Shown here: positions 41,162 through 49,472 of the stretch, piece by piece | Numbering within the stretch: position 1 is the stretch's first letter | Layout of the letters: every line of letters begins with the position of its first letter | Source of the DNA: Halobacillus_A sp043497005 | GTDB lineage: Bacteria; Bacillota; Bacilli; Bacillales; Halobacillaceae | Length of the DNA stretch: 64,000 bases | NCBI RefSeq assembly: GCF_043497005.1 | Contig: NZ_JBIEKE010000001.1 | Coordinates: 310,001-374,000 of the forward strand | Reading direction: 5' to 3' | Notes under the pieces: model-generated | Told to the model about the DNA's origin: nothing | The model's database searches: none | Seen by the model: the letters and a program-made list of their open reading frames with translations, nothing else | Position numbers and translations under genes: made by a program

Positions 41162-43066
41162 ATGTTTACAAATAATAAATATTTAAGCAAAGAAAAACTG
41201 AATAAATGGGCCGTATACGCTATCGTTATCGCTATTTTTTGGATGAAAATGTACTTTATCCAGGGGAGTATATTTACCCTTGGTGTTGAGAATGCAAACG
41301 AAGCTGCTATCCTGGCTTTTAACCCTCTAAGCAGTATTTTCTTATTGTTTGGGCTTGGGATTCTACTTGCCGGCCGCAAAGGTTTGTTAGTAACCTATAT
41401 AATTGGTTCAATTCTTTTGTATGTAAATGTACTTTTCTATCGAGAGTACAACGACTTTATAACTGTACCAATGCTTGGCCAAGTAGCTAACCTGGCTGGA
41501 TTAGGCGGCAGTATCACAAATATTCTATCTTTGGCGGATATCTTTTTATTTGTTGATGTTTTTGCTGCAGTTTTTCTATTATTCTATTTGAAATCTAGTC
41601 GTTTCCCCAGGTTTATGCCTAAACGTAGAGAAGGTGCGATTATGGCAGCTATCGCTATTCCGCTTTTCTTAGTCAACCTTGCATGGGCGGAAACAGAGCG
41701 TACCGATCTTCTTGAAAGAGCTTTCGACCGTAATATGTTAGTGAAGTATATTGGGGTCATTAATTATCATGTGTATGATATTGTACTTCAAGGTCAAACA
41801 GAAATGAAAAAGACTTTTGCCGATAGTAACGAACTTGTACCTGCTTTAAACTATTTGAATGAAAAGAAAACGGAGCCTAATAGTGAAATGACAGGTGTGG
41901 CTGAAGGTAAAAACGTTATTCTTCTTTCACTTGAAAGTACCCAGACATTTGTAGTAGATAATGAGTTAAATGGGGAAGAATTAACTCCATATTTTAATGA
42001 TTTGAAAGAAGAAGGAGCTTACTTTAGTAATTTCTATCATCAAGTAAAGCAAGGCCGAACTTCAGATTCAGAGTTTATACTTGATAATTCATTATATGGA
42101 CTTAATCGTGGGGCAGCTTTCTTTACACATTCAGGTAATGAGTATGAAGCTACGCCTGAAATTCTAGGAGAAAATGGGTATTTCACCAGTAACATGCATG
42201 CTAATGATAAATCGTTCTGGAATCGTGATGTTATGTATGATTCTCTAGGCTATGATGAATTTTATGGCAAGCAGGATTATAATGTCACGGAGGAAAAGTC
42301 GTACGGCTGGGGCTATCTTGATGAATATTTCTTTGAAGAATCCCTTGGTAAGATGGAAGAAATGGAACAGCCTTTTTACAATAAAATGATTACATTAACG
42401 AACCATCATCCTTTTACACTTCCTGATGATAAGAAGTATATTGATGAAGGTGAAACAAATAGTGGAACATTAAATCGTTTCTTCCAAACCATTCGTTATC
42501 AAGATGAAGCGTTGAAGCAATTTGTGGAAGAGTTTAAACAATCCGATCTTTATGATGATACCATTCTTGTCATTTATGGTGACCATGATGGAATTTCTGA
42601 AAACCACCAGGAAGCCATGGGTGAGTATTTGGATAAAGATATTAATGATTATGAACAGTTCCAGCTGCAGCGTGTACCATTGTTAATGATCGGTGAAGGA
42701 ATTGAACCTCAGGAAAGTGATACAGTTGGAGGACAAATTGATTTACGACCGACATTGATGAATATGCTTGGAGTCGAAGATGACAATCCCATTCAGTTTG
42801 GACATGACTTATTTAGTGAAGACCGTCGTGAAATGATGATTACTCGGGATGGAGACTTTGCTAACGAAGATTATGTAGGTGTTAAGGACACCTGTTATGA
42901 TCGTGAAACAGGAGAAGAAGTAGATAGTAAAGCTTGTGAGCCATTATTTGCAGAAGCTGAAGAAGAGCTCCAAATGTCAGATTCTATCGTTTATGGTGAT
43001 TTGCTACGCTACCTCGATGAGACTGAATTAATTGAAGAAGAAGAGTCCGATCAGGACGAAGAATAA
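41162..43066 (+). CDS. ltaS: Lipoteichoic acid synthase-type glycerol-phosphate polymerase
   Basis: Polytopic membrane enzyme that transfers glycerol-phosphate from phosphatidylglycerol to build LTA. Five N-terminal helices occupy about residues 15-190, then an extracellular sulfatase-fold domain: NVILLSLESTQTF (metal-binding Glu, about residue 256), QGRTSDSEF with the nucleophilic Thr (about residue 302), WNRDVMYDSLGYDEF and YGDHDGI (about residue 473). 634 aa, as usual, with a very acidic C-terminal tail. ATG behind AACGGAGG. Paralogues (YfnI, YqgS, YvgJ) exist in Bacillus, so which one this is cannot be said. Confidence 0.93.
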   Translation: MFTNNKYLSKEKLNKWAVYAIVIAIFWMKMYFIQGSIFTLGVENANEAAILAFNPLSSIFLLFGLGILLAGRKGLLVTYIIGSILLYVNVLFYREYNDFITVPMLGQVANLAGLGGSITNILSLADIFLFVDVFAAVFLLFYLKSSRFPRFMPKRREGAIMAAIAIPLFLVNLAWAETERTDLLERAFDRNMLVKYIGVINYHVYDIVLQGQTEMKKTFADSNELVPALNYLNEKKTEPNSEMTGVAEGKNVILLSLESTQTFVVDNELNGEELTPYFNDLKEEGAYFSNFYHQVKQGRTSDSEFILDNSLYGLNRGAAFFTHSGNEYEATPEILGENGYFTSNMHANDKSFWNRDVMYDSLGYDEFYGKQDYNVTEEKSYGWGYLDEYFFEESLGKMEEMEQPFYNKMITLTNHHPFTLPDDKKYIDEGETNSGTLNRFFQTIRYQDEALKQFVEEFKQSDLYDDTILVIYGDHDGISENHQEAMGEYLDKDINDYEQFQLQRVPLLMIGEGIEPQESDTVGGQIDLRPTLMNMLGVEDDNPIQFGHDLFSEDRREMMITRDGDFANEDYVGVKDTCYDRETGEEVDSKACEPLFAEAEEELQMSDSIVYGDLLRYLDETELIEEEESDQDEE

Positions 43067-43071
43067 ATGAT

Positions 43072-43104
43072 AAAAGCCTTCACCTTAATGGTGGAGGCTT
43101 TTAC
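43072..43104. terminator. Bidirectional terminator between ltaS and the TauE gene
   Basis: Stem AAAAGCCTTCACC / GGTGGAGGCTTTT, with A-run and T-run flanks usable from both sides. Confidence 0.92.
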
Positions 43105-43111
43105 TTTCAAA

Positions 43112-43888
43112 TTAAATAATATCTAACCAAACTTTAATAGTTGTACCTACAATTAAAACAGCTAGTATTGTTTGCAATACTTTAGTATTCGTTGTCTTAC
43201 CTGTTCTAGCTCCTAGTGGTGCAGCGATTAAGCTGGCCGCAATCATTATTCCGGCAGCGATATAATCGACTTGTCCTGTAGAGACCTTGCCAACCGTAGC
43301 ACCGATGGATGATATTAATGTAATGGCTAGAGAAGAAGCAATCGTCATCCTCGTTGGTATTTTTAGTACGACTAGCATAATCGGTACTAATAAGAAGGCA
43401 CCAGCTGCTCCAACAATACCAGCACCAATTCCCACGATGAAGGCGAGTATAGCGGCTAACCATTTATTAAAGCTCACCTGGTCAAATGGAATGTCATCTA
43501 TTCCTTTCTTTGGTACAAACATCATAATGGCCGCAGTTAAGGCTAAAATGCCGTAAATTAGATTTATGCCATCCTCTGGCATGAATCGGGATCCATAACC
43601 ACCAATAAAGCTTCCGATTAGTATGCTTACACCCATGTAAAGGATGAGCGTTTTATTTAAATATCCGCCCTTACGATAGGCCCATACCCCGCCAATTGTT
43701 GCAAAGAAAACTTGCACGGCACTGATTCCGGAAACTTCGTGAGCTGTAAAGGCAGTAAAACCAACAAGAGAAGGAATATAAAGCAGCATGGGGTACTTTA
43801 TAATCGAACCTCCAATGCCGAGCATGCCTGAGATATAGGATCCAACAAAACCAATTGAGAATACGGTAACAATAAGTCCAAACTCCAT
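43112..43888 (-). CDS. TauE/SafE family permease (YrkJ-like)
   Basis: Membrane protein of 258 aa with about eight helices and two related halves (GMLGIGGSIIKYPMLL at about residue 22; GAGIVGAAGAFLLVPIML at about residue 155). TauE/SafE proteins export sulfite or related sulfur anions. It is the last gene of the CstR operon and matches the place of yrkJ in B. subtilis. A hairpin with a T-run separates it from the preceding tusA-like gene, so it may get less transcript. ATG behind AAGGAGTG. Confidence 0.9.
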   Translation of the reverse strand: MEFGLIVTVFSIGFVGSYISGMLGIGGSIIKYPMLLYIPSLVGFTAFTAHEVSGISAVQVFFATIGGVWAYRKGGYLNKTLILYMGVSILIGSFIGGYGSRFMPEDGINLIYGILALTAAIMMFVPKKGIDDIPFDQVSFNKWLAAILAFIVGIGAGIVGAAGAFLLVPIMLVVLKIPTRMTIASSLAITLISSIGATVGKVSTGQVDYIAAGIMIAASLIAAPLGARTGKTTNTKVLQTILAVLIVGTTIKVWLDII

Positions 43889-43902
43889 AACCTACACTCC
43901 TT

Positions 43903-43935
43903 AAAAAAGGGAACCATTCGAGGTTCCCTTTTTCT
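43903..43935 (-). terminator. Terminator between the tusA-like and tauE-like genes
   Basis: Stem AAAAAGGGAACC / GGTTCCCTTTTT with T-run on the minus strand. It lies inside the gene cluster, so expression of the TauE gene depends on read-through or its own promoter. Confidence 0.8.
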
Positions 43936-43938
43936 TTT

Positions 43939-44169
43939 TTATCCTTTTTGAATCCAGAATTTTAGTACTTCATTTTCTTCGTCGCTCTTTAGTAATTCGT
44001 GTCCGCCGGATTTTGCCCAGGCTGTTAAATCACCTTTAGCTCCTTGATCCGTCGCGTGAATTTCAAGCACATCTCCTGTTTCAAGTTCTTTCATTGCCTT
44101 TTTTGTTTTTACGATCGGCATTGGGCAAGCAAGTCCCTTTGCGTCTAATACTTTAGTAGAATCCATCAT
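43939..44169 (-). CDS. TusA-family sulfur carrier (YrkI-like)
   Basis: 76-aa sulfur-relay protein. The sulfur-carrying Cys lies in LACPMPIVKTKKAM (about Cys16), the TusA signature. In the Cst/Yrk systems such carriers pass persulfide sulfur between rhodanese domains. ATG behind GGAGG; a second ATG follows directly. It is downstream of the rhodanese-MBL gene with 34 bp between. Confidence 0.92.
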   Translation of the reverse strand: MMDSTKVLDAKGLACPMPIVKTKKAMKELETGDVLEIHATDQGAKGDLTAWAKSGGHELLKSDEENEVLKFWIQKG

Positions 44170-44203
44170 TTAAAACCTCCAACATTTATTTGTGTTTATT
44201 GTG

Positions 44204-45331
44204 TTATCTAACCGCACAACGGTTAGGTCCAATCTCCATTTCGCGCTGTTCCTCTTCATCTGGATAGATTTTCCCCATGTTTGTTTCTCTAATTTCTTGA
44301 TAAGCATTTGGCTGCGGCGGAAGATCTTCCGTCACTATTTTGCGGAATTCTGTTTCATCTTCAATGTTTAAACCATGGTTGTTAGAAAACAATGTTCCTA
44401 GTTTTTCTGCTGCTGTTCCATCTTCGTTAAGTTCATCCATACTCATAAAGTGAGCGGGTAGTACGATCAGTTCGTCAGAAAGCTCATTGTAACGAAAGTA
44501 GAGTGTCTCACGTAAATCGTTTACCCAGTCTTCTGCTTTACCAGCTAGATCAGGACGTCCAATCGAATCAATGAAAAGAATGTCACCTGAAAGAAGGTAT
44601 TGATCATCGATAACGAATGAAGTAGAACCAATTGTGTGACCCGGAGAATACAATGCGTGAATTGCGATCTCCGCTTTTCCAACTTTCACGGCTTTATTAT
44701 CTTCTAATGGTGCATAGTTAAACGTCACTTCACCAGCATCTTTCGGCGGAAGCCAATAGGTGGATCCTGTTTGTTCAGCTAATTTACGACCACCTGAAAT
44801 GTGATCGGCATGCAGGTGAGTGTCGAAAGCGTGAGTGATTTTAGCTCCTTTTTCTTCTGCAAAACGAGTATAAATCTTAGTCATGCGTGCAGCATCTATG
44901 ATCGCAGCTTCTCCATTTGAGATGACCATATAAGAAAGACATCCCTTACCGATTCGAACAAATTGGAAGAGCTCTCCACCATCTTTTAAGTCAGCCAGCT
45001 TAACAGGCTCTAGATATTCACTCCAAGCTTTCATTCCACCTTGTAAATATAAAACATTTCTGCCTTCTTCAGAAATCATTTCAGCCACCATCACAGAAGA
45101 TCCTTCTTTTGCACAAACGACAATCACATCTTGGTCGTTTGGCAGTTGGTCAAGGATCTCCTCAACACCGTCTAGTAGATCAAAATATGGGATATTTAAA
45201 TACGTTAAGCTTTTCCCTTCAATTTTCCAGTCTTGAAAAGCATCTTCATTTCTAACATCTAAAATAAAAAGTGGTTCATTGTTTACTATTTTTTTAGTGA
45301 CCTGCTGAGCAGTCATAGCATTTACAGTCAT
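44204..45331 (-). CDS. Rhodanese-metallo-beta-lactamase fusion (YrkH-like, persulfide dioxygenase type)
   Basis: Two-domain enzyme. Residues about 1-110 form a rhodanese domain with the active-site loop VVCAKEGSS (about Cys73). Residues about 120-350 form an MBL-fold domain with THLHADHISGG (His and Asp metal ligands, about residues 171-178), SPGHTIGS and LSGDILFID. ETHE1/CstB relatives oxidise low-molecular-weight persulfides to sulfite with O2. Here the rhodanese domain comes first, as in YrkH, unlike CstB. ATG at 45331 follows a GGGGG site; a GTG one codon earlier is possible. Reaction inferred from family. Confidence 0.9.
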   Translation of the reverse strand: MTVNAMTAQQVTKKIVNNEPLFILDVRNEDAFQDWKIEGKSLTYLNIPYFDLLDGVEEILDQLPNDQDVIVVCAKEGSSVMVAEMISEEGRNVLYLQGGMKAWSEYLEPVKLADLKDGGELFQFVRIGKGCLSYMVISNGEAAIIDAARMTKIYTRFAEEKGAKITHAFDTHLHADHISGGRKLAEQTGSTYWLPPKDAGEVTFNYAPLEDNKAVKVGKAEIAIHALYSPGHTIGSTSFVIDDQYLLSGDILFIDSIGRPDLAGKAEDWVNDLRETLYFRYNELSDELIVLPAHFMSMDELNEDGTAAEKLGTLFSNNHGLNIEDETEFRKIVTEDLPPQPNAYQEIRETNMGKIYPDEEEQREMEIGPNRCAVR

Positions 45332-45335
45332 CACA

Positions 45336-45355
45336 AATTACCCCCTAAGGTATTA
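45336..45355 (-). promoter_or_regulatory. Third CstR-operator-like site
   Basis: ATTACCCCCTAAGGTATT resembles the main operator (TATACCCC-GTTGGGTATA) with a weaker right half. It overlaps the ribosome site of the rhodanese-MBL gene, so it may be partly coincidental. Confidence 0.35.
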
Positions 45356-45369
45356 TTTTGCTTAAAAAT

Positions 45370-45930
45370 TTAGTTGGATTTTGTTGTTTCTCCTGACCAG
45401 CCGCTCATTCCTGGTACAACATTGTATACATGGTTATAGCCTTTAGCAGCTAACTTTTGCGCTGCCATGTCGCTGCGGTTTCCTGTGCGGCAAACCACAT
45501 AAATATTCTTCGTATCACCAATTTCACTCATACGTTCATCTAGTTCACCAAGCGGAATAGACTTTGAACCTGGAATATGGCCGAAAGCGTACTCCGCAGA
45601 TTCACGAACATCTAAAACAATTGCATCTTCATCTAGAGATTGAAGGACTTCATTATCAACGACGTGTGGGTACTGCTTTTCTTGTGAATCTTCATCACTT
45701 GATTTGCGAATATAATGGCTTAGCACATCATTTTCTTCAGTAGTACCAAGGTATTGGTGTCCTGTTTTTTCAGCCCAAGCTTTCATATCAGCGGTAGAGC
45801 CTTTGTCTGTAGCTTCTACTTTAAGCACTTGACCTGCGTCAAGATTTTTAATGGTCTTCTTCGTCTTCACAATTGGCATCGGGCAAGCGAGTCCCTTTGC
45901 GTCCAAAACTTCATTTGTTTTAATATCCAT
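45370..45930 (-). CDS. TusA-rhodanese fusion protein (YrkF-like)
   Basis: 186 aa. N-terminal TusA domain with LACPMPIVKTKKTI (about Cys16), then from about residue 90 a rhodanese domain with IVLDVRESAEYAFGHIPGS and the active-site loop VVCRTGNRS (about Cys148). It should relay sulfane sulfur internally from one cysteine to the other. CstA of S. aureus is a related multi-domain sulfurtransferase. ATG behind AAGGAGG. Confidence 0.93.
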   Translation of the reverse strand: MDIKTNEVLDAKGLACPMPIVKTKKTIKNLDAGQVLKVEATDKGSTADMKAWAEKTGHQYLGTTEENDVLSHYIRKSSDEDSQEKQYPHVVDNEVLQSLDEDAIVLDVRESAEYAFGHIPGSKSIPLGELDERMSEIGDTKNIYVVCRTGNRSDMAAQKLAAKGYNHVYNVVPGMSGWSGETTKSN

Positions 45931-45949
45931 ACCTAATTCCTCCTTAGAT

Positions 45950-46237
45950 TTATTCGGTTGTTCCTTTGTAATTCATCATTCCGCCATCCATGTTAATGAC
46001 ATGATAGCCTTGCCCTTCAAGAAACTGCGCAGCCTGACCGCTGCGTCCCCCAGAACGACAAACCATAACGTATTCTTTTGATTTGTGTAACTCGTTCATA
46101 CGGAGTTCTAAAAGCCCCAGAGGTATATTTTGCGCTCCAGGTATCTTGCCAGCTGCCACTTCATCCGTTTCTCTTACGTCTATAATGTTTAACTCTTTGT
46201 GCTGATTTTCTACTTGTTTTGCTGTCATTGTTTTCAT
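45950..46237 (-). CDS. Single-domain rhodanese sulfurtransferase
   Basis: About 95 aa: NIIDVRETDEVAAGKIPGAQ, then the active-site loop MVCRSGGRSGQAA with the persulfide-forming Cys, and a C-terminal VINMDGGMMNYKG. Known members such as GlpE and PspE move sulfur from thiosulfate or persulfides. The start is uncertain: AAGGAGG is followed by GTG, ATG and ATG in frame at 46249, 46246 and 46237. It fits between the DsrE-like and TusA-rhodanese genes in the CstR operon. Confidence 0.9.
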   Translation of the reverse strand: MKTMTAKQVENQHKELNIIDVRETDEVAAGKIPGAQNIPLGLLELRMNELHKSKEYVMVCRSGGRSGQAAQFLEGQGYHVINMDGGMMNYKGTTE

Positions 46238-46254
46238 ACTCGTCATCACCCTCC

Positions 46255-46734
46255 TTAAATGAATAGGTTGACGTTACCGTCTTCTGCTTCTCCCAGATAA
46301 GCGGCGACTCCTGCGTATTCAAGTTCATCAAGTAACTCTTCTTTGCGAAGTCCAAGTAAATCCATCGTCATCGTACAAGCGACTAAGTTCACTTCTTGCT
46401 CTTGAGCCATTTCAATTAAATCAGGCAAAGGCATGGCATTATGCTTTTTCATGACATCTTTAATCATCTTCGGTCCAAAACCTGCGTAGTTCATTTTAGA
46501 GAGCCCCATCTTATCTGCTCCTCGAGGCATCATTTTGCCAAACATCTTTTCCATAAAGTTTTTCTTGACGGCTACGTGACCATCTTTACGTAATGCATTT
46601 AATCCCCAGAACGTATGAAAGATAGTTACTTCATGATCATATGCTGCTGCTCCATTAGCAATAATGTAGGCAGCCATCGCTTTATCGTAATCTCCGCTGA
46701 ATAAGATAATATTCGTTTTCTTTGTTTCTGACAT
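46255..46734 (-). CDS. DsrE/DsrF-like sulfur relay protein (YrkE-like)
   Basis: 159 aa of DsrE fold: NIILFSGDYDKAMAAYIIAN at the N terminus, then TIFHTFWGLNALRK, and a conserved Cys in NLVACTMTMDLLGL (about Cys121), the usual sulfur-accepting position. ATG at 46734 is chosen because the upstream ATG at 46743 touches the GGAGG. It is the first structural gene after the CstR regulator, as yrkE follows yrkD in B. subtilis. Confidence 0.9.
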   Translation of the reverse strand: MSETKKTNIILFSGDYDKAMAAYIIANGAAAYDHEVTIFHTFWGLNALRKDGHVAVKKNFMEKMFGKMMPRGADKMGLSKMNYAGFGPKMIKDVMKKHNAMPLPDLIEMAQEQEVNLVACTMTMDLLGLRKEELLDELEYAGVAAYLGEAEDGNVNLFI

Positions 46735-46757
46735 ATTCGTCATCCTCCTATATACTT

Positions 46758-46773
46758 ATACACCTAAGGGTAT
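46758..46773 (-). promoter_or_regulatory. Second CstR-operator-like site
   Basis: ATACACCTAAGGGTAT, a near-palindrome similar to the main operator, between the regulator gene and the DsrE-like gene. It could add local control of the structural genes. Confidence 0.5.
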
Positions 46774-46790
46774 TATTTATTTCAAAAAAA

Positions 46791-47048
46791 TTAGCGGCTT
46801 TTCACTAATAATTGTACAGCTTCGTTAATGGATTCTTCTTTTTTCTCTTCATCTTGAGCATCTTGAATGCATTCAACCAGGTTGGAACCCACGACTAATC
46901 CGATCGTCCGGTCAAGTCCACTGCGTGTAGCTGAAAGCTGGGTGATAACATCTTTGCAATCTTTCCCCTCTTCCATCATTTTCAGCACACCTCGCAGCTG
47001 GCCTTCCATTCGTTTTATTCGGTTTTTTACTGAGCTGTTGTATTCCAT
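46791..47048 (-). CDS. cstR: CstR-type persulfide-sensing repressor (CsoR family, YrkD-like)
   Basis: 85 aa, all-helical CsoR fold. Cys31 (KDCKDVITQLSA) and Cys60 (SNLVECI) are present, but the His that helps bind copper in CsoR (four residues before the second Cys) is Asn56. That Cys-Asn-Cys pattern marks the CstR branch, which reacts with sulfide-derived persulfides. The operon downstream carries DsrE, rhodanese, TusA, MBL and TauE genes, which fits. ATG behind AAGGAGG. Divergent from a DUF421 gene. Confidence 0.93.
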   Translation of the reverse strand: MEYNSSVKNRIKRMEGQLRGVLKMMEEGKDCKDVITQLSATRSGLDRTIGLVVGSNLVECIQDAQDEEKKEESINEAVQLLVKSR

Positions 47049-47108
47049 ATGGTAAACCTCCTTGTTTTTGGAGTTTAATTTTTGCTAATGAATAACAGTA
47101 CATTACTC

Positions 47109-47137
47109 ACAATATACCCCGTTGGGTATAAAGTCAA
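47109..47137 (-). promoter_or_regulatory. CstR promoter with operator in the spacer
   Basis: On the minus strand TTGACT, 17-bp spacer and TATTGT. The spacer holds the palindrome TATACCCC-GTTGGGTATA (47113-47130), which matches the ATACCC/GGGTAT type recognised by CsoR/CstR proteins. Occupancy would block the promoter directly. Confidence 0.8.
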
Positions 47138-47185
47138 CCGTTAAAACAAACTTTTTTGGAAAGCCTAAAACTGAGGTGATATTAA

Positions 47186-47908
47186 GTGGATATATTTATC
47201 GACGCTCTAAAAGTGCTAGGTAGGATTGTAACAATCCTTCCACTTCTTCTAGTGGTCGGATTGTATATGGGGAAGCGTTCCATAGGAGAACTTCCTGTTT
47301 TTGATTTTCTAGTCGTATTAGTTCTTGGTTCCGTTGTGGGGGCAGATATTGCAGACCCAAGTATCGATCATATTCATACCGTAGTAGCTATGGTTGCGAT
47401 TGCTTTATTGCATCAATTCATTATTTATTTGAAGCTGAAGAGCCGAAAGGTTGGTAAATTACTTACGTTTGAGCCTACAGTAGTTATATATAATGGGAAG
47501 TTCCTTTATAAAAATATGAAAAAAGTGCACTATGCCATTGATAATATTGCTCAAATGCTAAGAGAGAAGAGTGTATTCACGATCCAGGATGTTGAAATAG
47601 CCGTTGTAGAAGCGAATGGACAACTATCCGTAAAATTAAAAGGAGACAAAGAGTGGGCTACAAAGGGAGACGTGGGCGGTAAGATCTCAAGAGGTGAGTA
47701 TGATGTTCCCATTATTTTAGATGGAGAACTTCAAGAGGACATGCTAAAAAGGTTAAACAAAGATATAAATTGGATACAAGAGCAATTAGATAAACATGCA
47801 ATTAAAGATATACAAGAGGTTTTTTATGGAGCTCTAACACCGTCAGGGAAATTTGTATATTCGACGAAAATAGAGGATGATGACGCGATTCCTCCAATTG
47901 TGCATTAA
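47186..47908 (+). CDS. DUF421 membrane protein (YetF/YrbG-like)
   Basis: 240 aa. Three N-terminal helices (about residues 8-30, 38-58, 65-85), then the DUF421 cytoplasmic part with TVVIYNGKFLYKNMKKVHYA and IAVVEANGQLSVKLKGD. Paralogues are numerous in Bacillus; some (YetF) are found in spore membranes. GTG start behind GAGGTGAT. Divergent from cstR with 137 bp between. No specific function can be assigned. Confidence 0.87.
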   Translation: MDIFIDALKVLGRIVTILPLLLVVGLYMGKRSIGELPVFDFLVVLVLGSVVGADIADPSIDHIHTVVAMVAIALLHQFIIYLKLKSRKVGKLLTFEPTVVIYNGKFLYKNMKKVHYAIDNIAQMLREKSVFTIQDVEIAVVEANGQLSVKLKGDKEWATKGDVGGKISRGEYDVPIILDGELQEDMLKRLNKDINWIQEQLDKHAIKDIQEVFYGALTPSGKFVYSTKIEDDDAIPPIVH

Positions 47909-47910
47909 AA

Positions 47911-47933
47911 AGAGGGGGCAGCATAACCCCTCT
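47911..47933. terminator. Hairpin between the DUF421 and DUF302 genes
   Basis: AGAGGGG / CCCCTCT, with A-run on the left; could terminate both convergent genes, though the T-run is short on the plus strand. Confidence 0.6.
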
Positions 47934-47936
47934 CTA

Positions 47937-48320
47937 TTAAACACTCTTGTCCATGCAAACGATTAATCGTTCTTCAATATCCTTAGCCAGTGATTCAATC
48001 GTGTCATCATTCACCATACTAATGAGTGCTGTTGGCTTAGGCATACCAATCTTGGTTGTTCCTTCATCATCATACACCACCATTTTACACGGTAAAAAAT
48101 AACCGGCCATCTGGTTTTCACTTAAAACTCGTTGAGCTTCTTTAGGGTTGCAAACTTCTAATACTTTATATTCTTTATTAAAATCTAAACCTTTTTCCTG
48201 GAGTTTATCCTTAATGTCAAATGTCCAAAGTACCCCGAACTGTTCTTCTTTCAGACTGGCTTCAAGACTTTCGACAGCTTCTTCAATTCCTTTATTTGTC
48301 GAAACTGTGTAATCAAACAT
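47937..48320 (-). CDS. DUF302 domain protein
   Basis: 127 aa, starting MFDYTVSTNKGIEEAVESLE. The DUF302 core is visible: GVLWTFDIKDKLQEKGLDF, YKVLEVCNPKEAQRVL and a CKMVVYDDEG segment. ATG at 48320 is chosen because GGAGG lies six bases upstream. DUF302 genes often sit near sulfur or redox genes; here it is separated from the CstR operon only by the DUF421 gene. Function unknown. Confidence 0.88.
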   Translation of the reverse strand: MFDYTVSTNKGIEEAVESLEASLKEEQFGVLWTFDIKDKLQEKGLDFNKEYKVLEVCNPKEAQRVLSENQMAGYFLPCKMVVYDDEGTTKIGMPKPTALISMVNDDTIESLAKDIEERLIVCMDKSV

Positions 48321-48504
48321 AATTATCCTCCTCATTGTTTAATTTTTATACGTAATATACCCTCATAAGTATTTTGTTAATCAGAATATAATAGAATTTC
48401 TTTTTCTTTCAAAACATAACGAGGAAAAGATTAATCATAAGCCTGTAACAATTCCTTTATTTATATTAAAATAAGGGAAGCAAAAGAGAGGACGTGAAAC
48501 ATCT

Positions 48505-49242
48505 ATGAAGAAAGATATAAAACTGATTGCATTGGATATGGATGGTACATTATTAAATACAGAAGAAGAAGTTTCAGAAGAAAATTATAAAGCCATTCAA
48601 AAAGCAAAGGAAAACGGAATTCATGTAGTACTTAGTACTGGCCGCTCCCTTGACCGCTGCAGAGAAATTGCGGAATCACTGGGGCGTTCTTCTTATATTG
48701 TAACGATTAACGGCGGGGAAATTTATAACGATAAATTTGAATTAGTTGACCAGACCCTGCTTGATTCACAACTCGTGGAACGTCTATGGGAGCTTCGTCA
48801 GGAACATGAAGTACATTATTGGTCTACTACCGTACAAGGACAATTCAATAGTACACAGAACTTCGACAAAGAGGTAAGCGACTATGACTGGTTGAAGTTT
48901 GGCTTTGATATTGAAGATGATGAAGTTAGAAAAGTTATCTTAGATGAACTTTTAAATAATGATGAGTTGGAAATTTCAAATTCTAGTCCAACGAATATCG
49001 AAGTAAACCCGGCAGGAGTTAATAAAGCAGCTGCACTTCTAAAAGTTTGTGAACGCTTGAATATGAAGATGGAAAATGTAATGGCAGTTGGTGACAGTTT
49101 AAATGATTTAGCAATGATCAAAGAGGCAGGGGTTGGTGTCGCCATGGGGAATGCTCAAGAAGATGTCAAGAAAGCTGCGGCGTGGGTCACAAATACGAAT
49201 GATGAAAGCGGAGTAGCTAAAGCGATTGAGAGCGTATTATAA
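48505..49242 (+). CDS. HAD-superfamily Cof-type phosphatase
   Basis: 245 aa. Motif I LIALDMDGTLLN (D11, D13), motif II VVLSTGRS (about residue 45), Lys in motif III (GVNKAAALL, about residue 176) and motif IV AVGDSLNDLAMIK (about residue 198). Shorter than the usual 265-290 aa Cof family because the alpha/beta cap is reduced, but no frame problem is seen. Such enzymes dephosphorylate sugar phosphates or flavin precursors. ATG behind AGAGAGGACGTG. Confidence 0.9.
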   Translation: MKKDIKLIALDMDGTLLNTEEEVSEENYKAIQKAKENGIHVVLSTGRSLDRCREIAESLGRSSYIVTINGGEIYNDKFELVDQTLLDSQLVERLWELRQEHEVHYWSTTVQGQFNSTQNFDKEVSDYDWLKFGFDIEDDEVRKVILDELLNNDELEISNSSPTNIEVNPAGVNKAAALLKVCERLNMKMENVMAVGDSLNDLAMIKEAGVGVAMGNAQEDVKKAAAWVTNTNDESGVAKAIESVL

Positions 49243-49313
49243 TTCAGAGGTGGCATAAGTCCTTGTGCTCCAGCATAATATAGTACTACCCTACCTAAAG
49301 TCTCCTCCTATAT

Positions 49314-49356
49314 AAAAAACGCGGATCTTCATCCTAAGATGAGGTCCGCGTTTTTT
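49314..49356 (+). terminator. Terminator after the HAD phosphatase gene
   Basis: Long stem AAAAAACGCGGA-tcttcatc / gatgagg-TCCGCGTTTTTT with T-run. Confidence 0.92.
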
Positions 49357-49361
49357 ATTAT

Positions 49362-49375
49362 TGAAAACGCTTACC
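49362..49375 (+). promoter_or_regulatory. Strong cre (CcpA) site upstream of the acyl-CoA operon
   Basis: TGAAAACGCTTACC matches 13 of 14 positions of TGWAARCGYTWNCW. It is 98 bp upstream of the acyl-CoA dehydrogenase start. Fatty-acid degradation genes are repressed by CcpA in Bacillus, so glucose repression is inferred. Confidence 0.65.
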
Positions 49376-49472
49376 TAAATTAAGCAGGAATTTGAGTTGG
49401 AGACACGAATTAATATAAGTGAGATATTTTGTGCTTTCACATATCTGAAAATTCTGTAAAAGGGGGTTCGTT

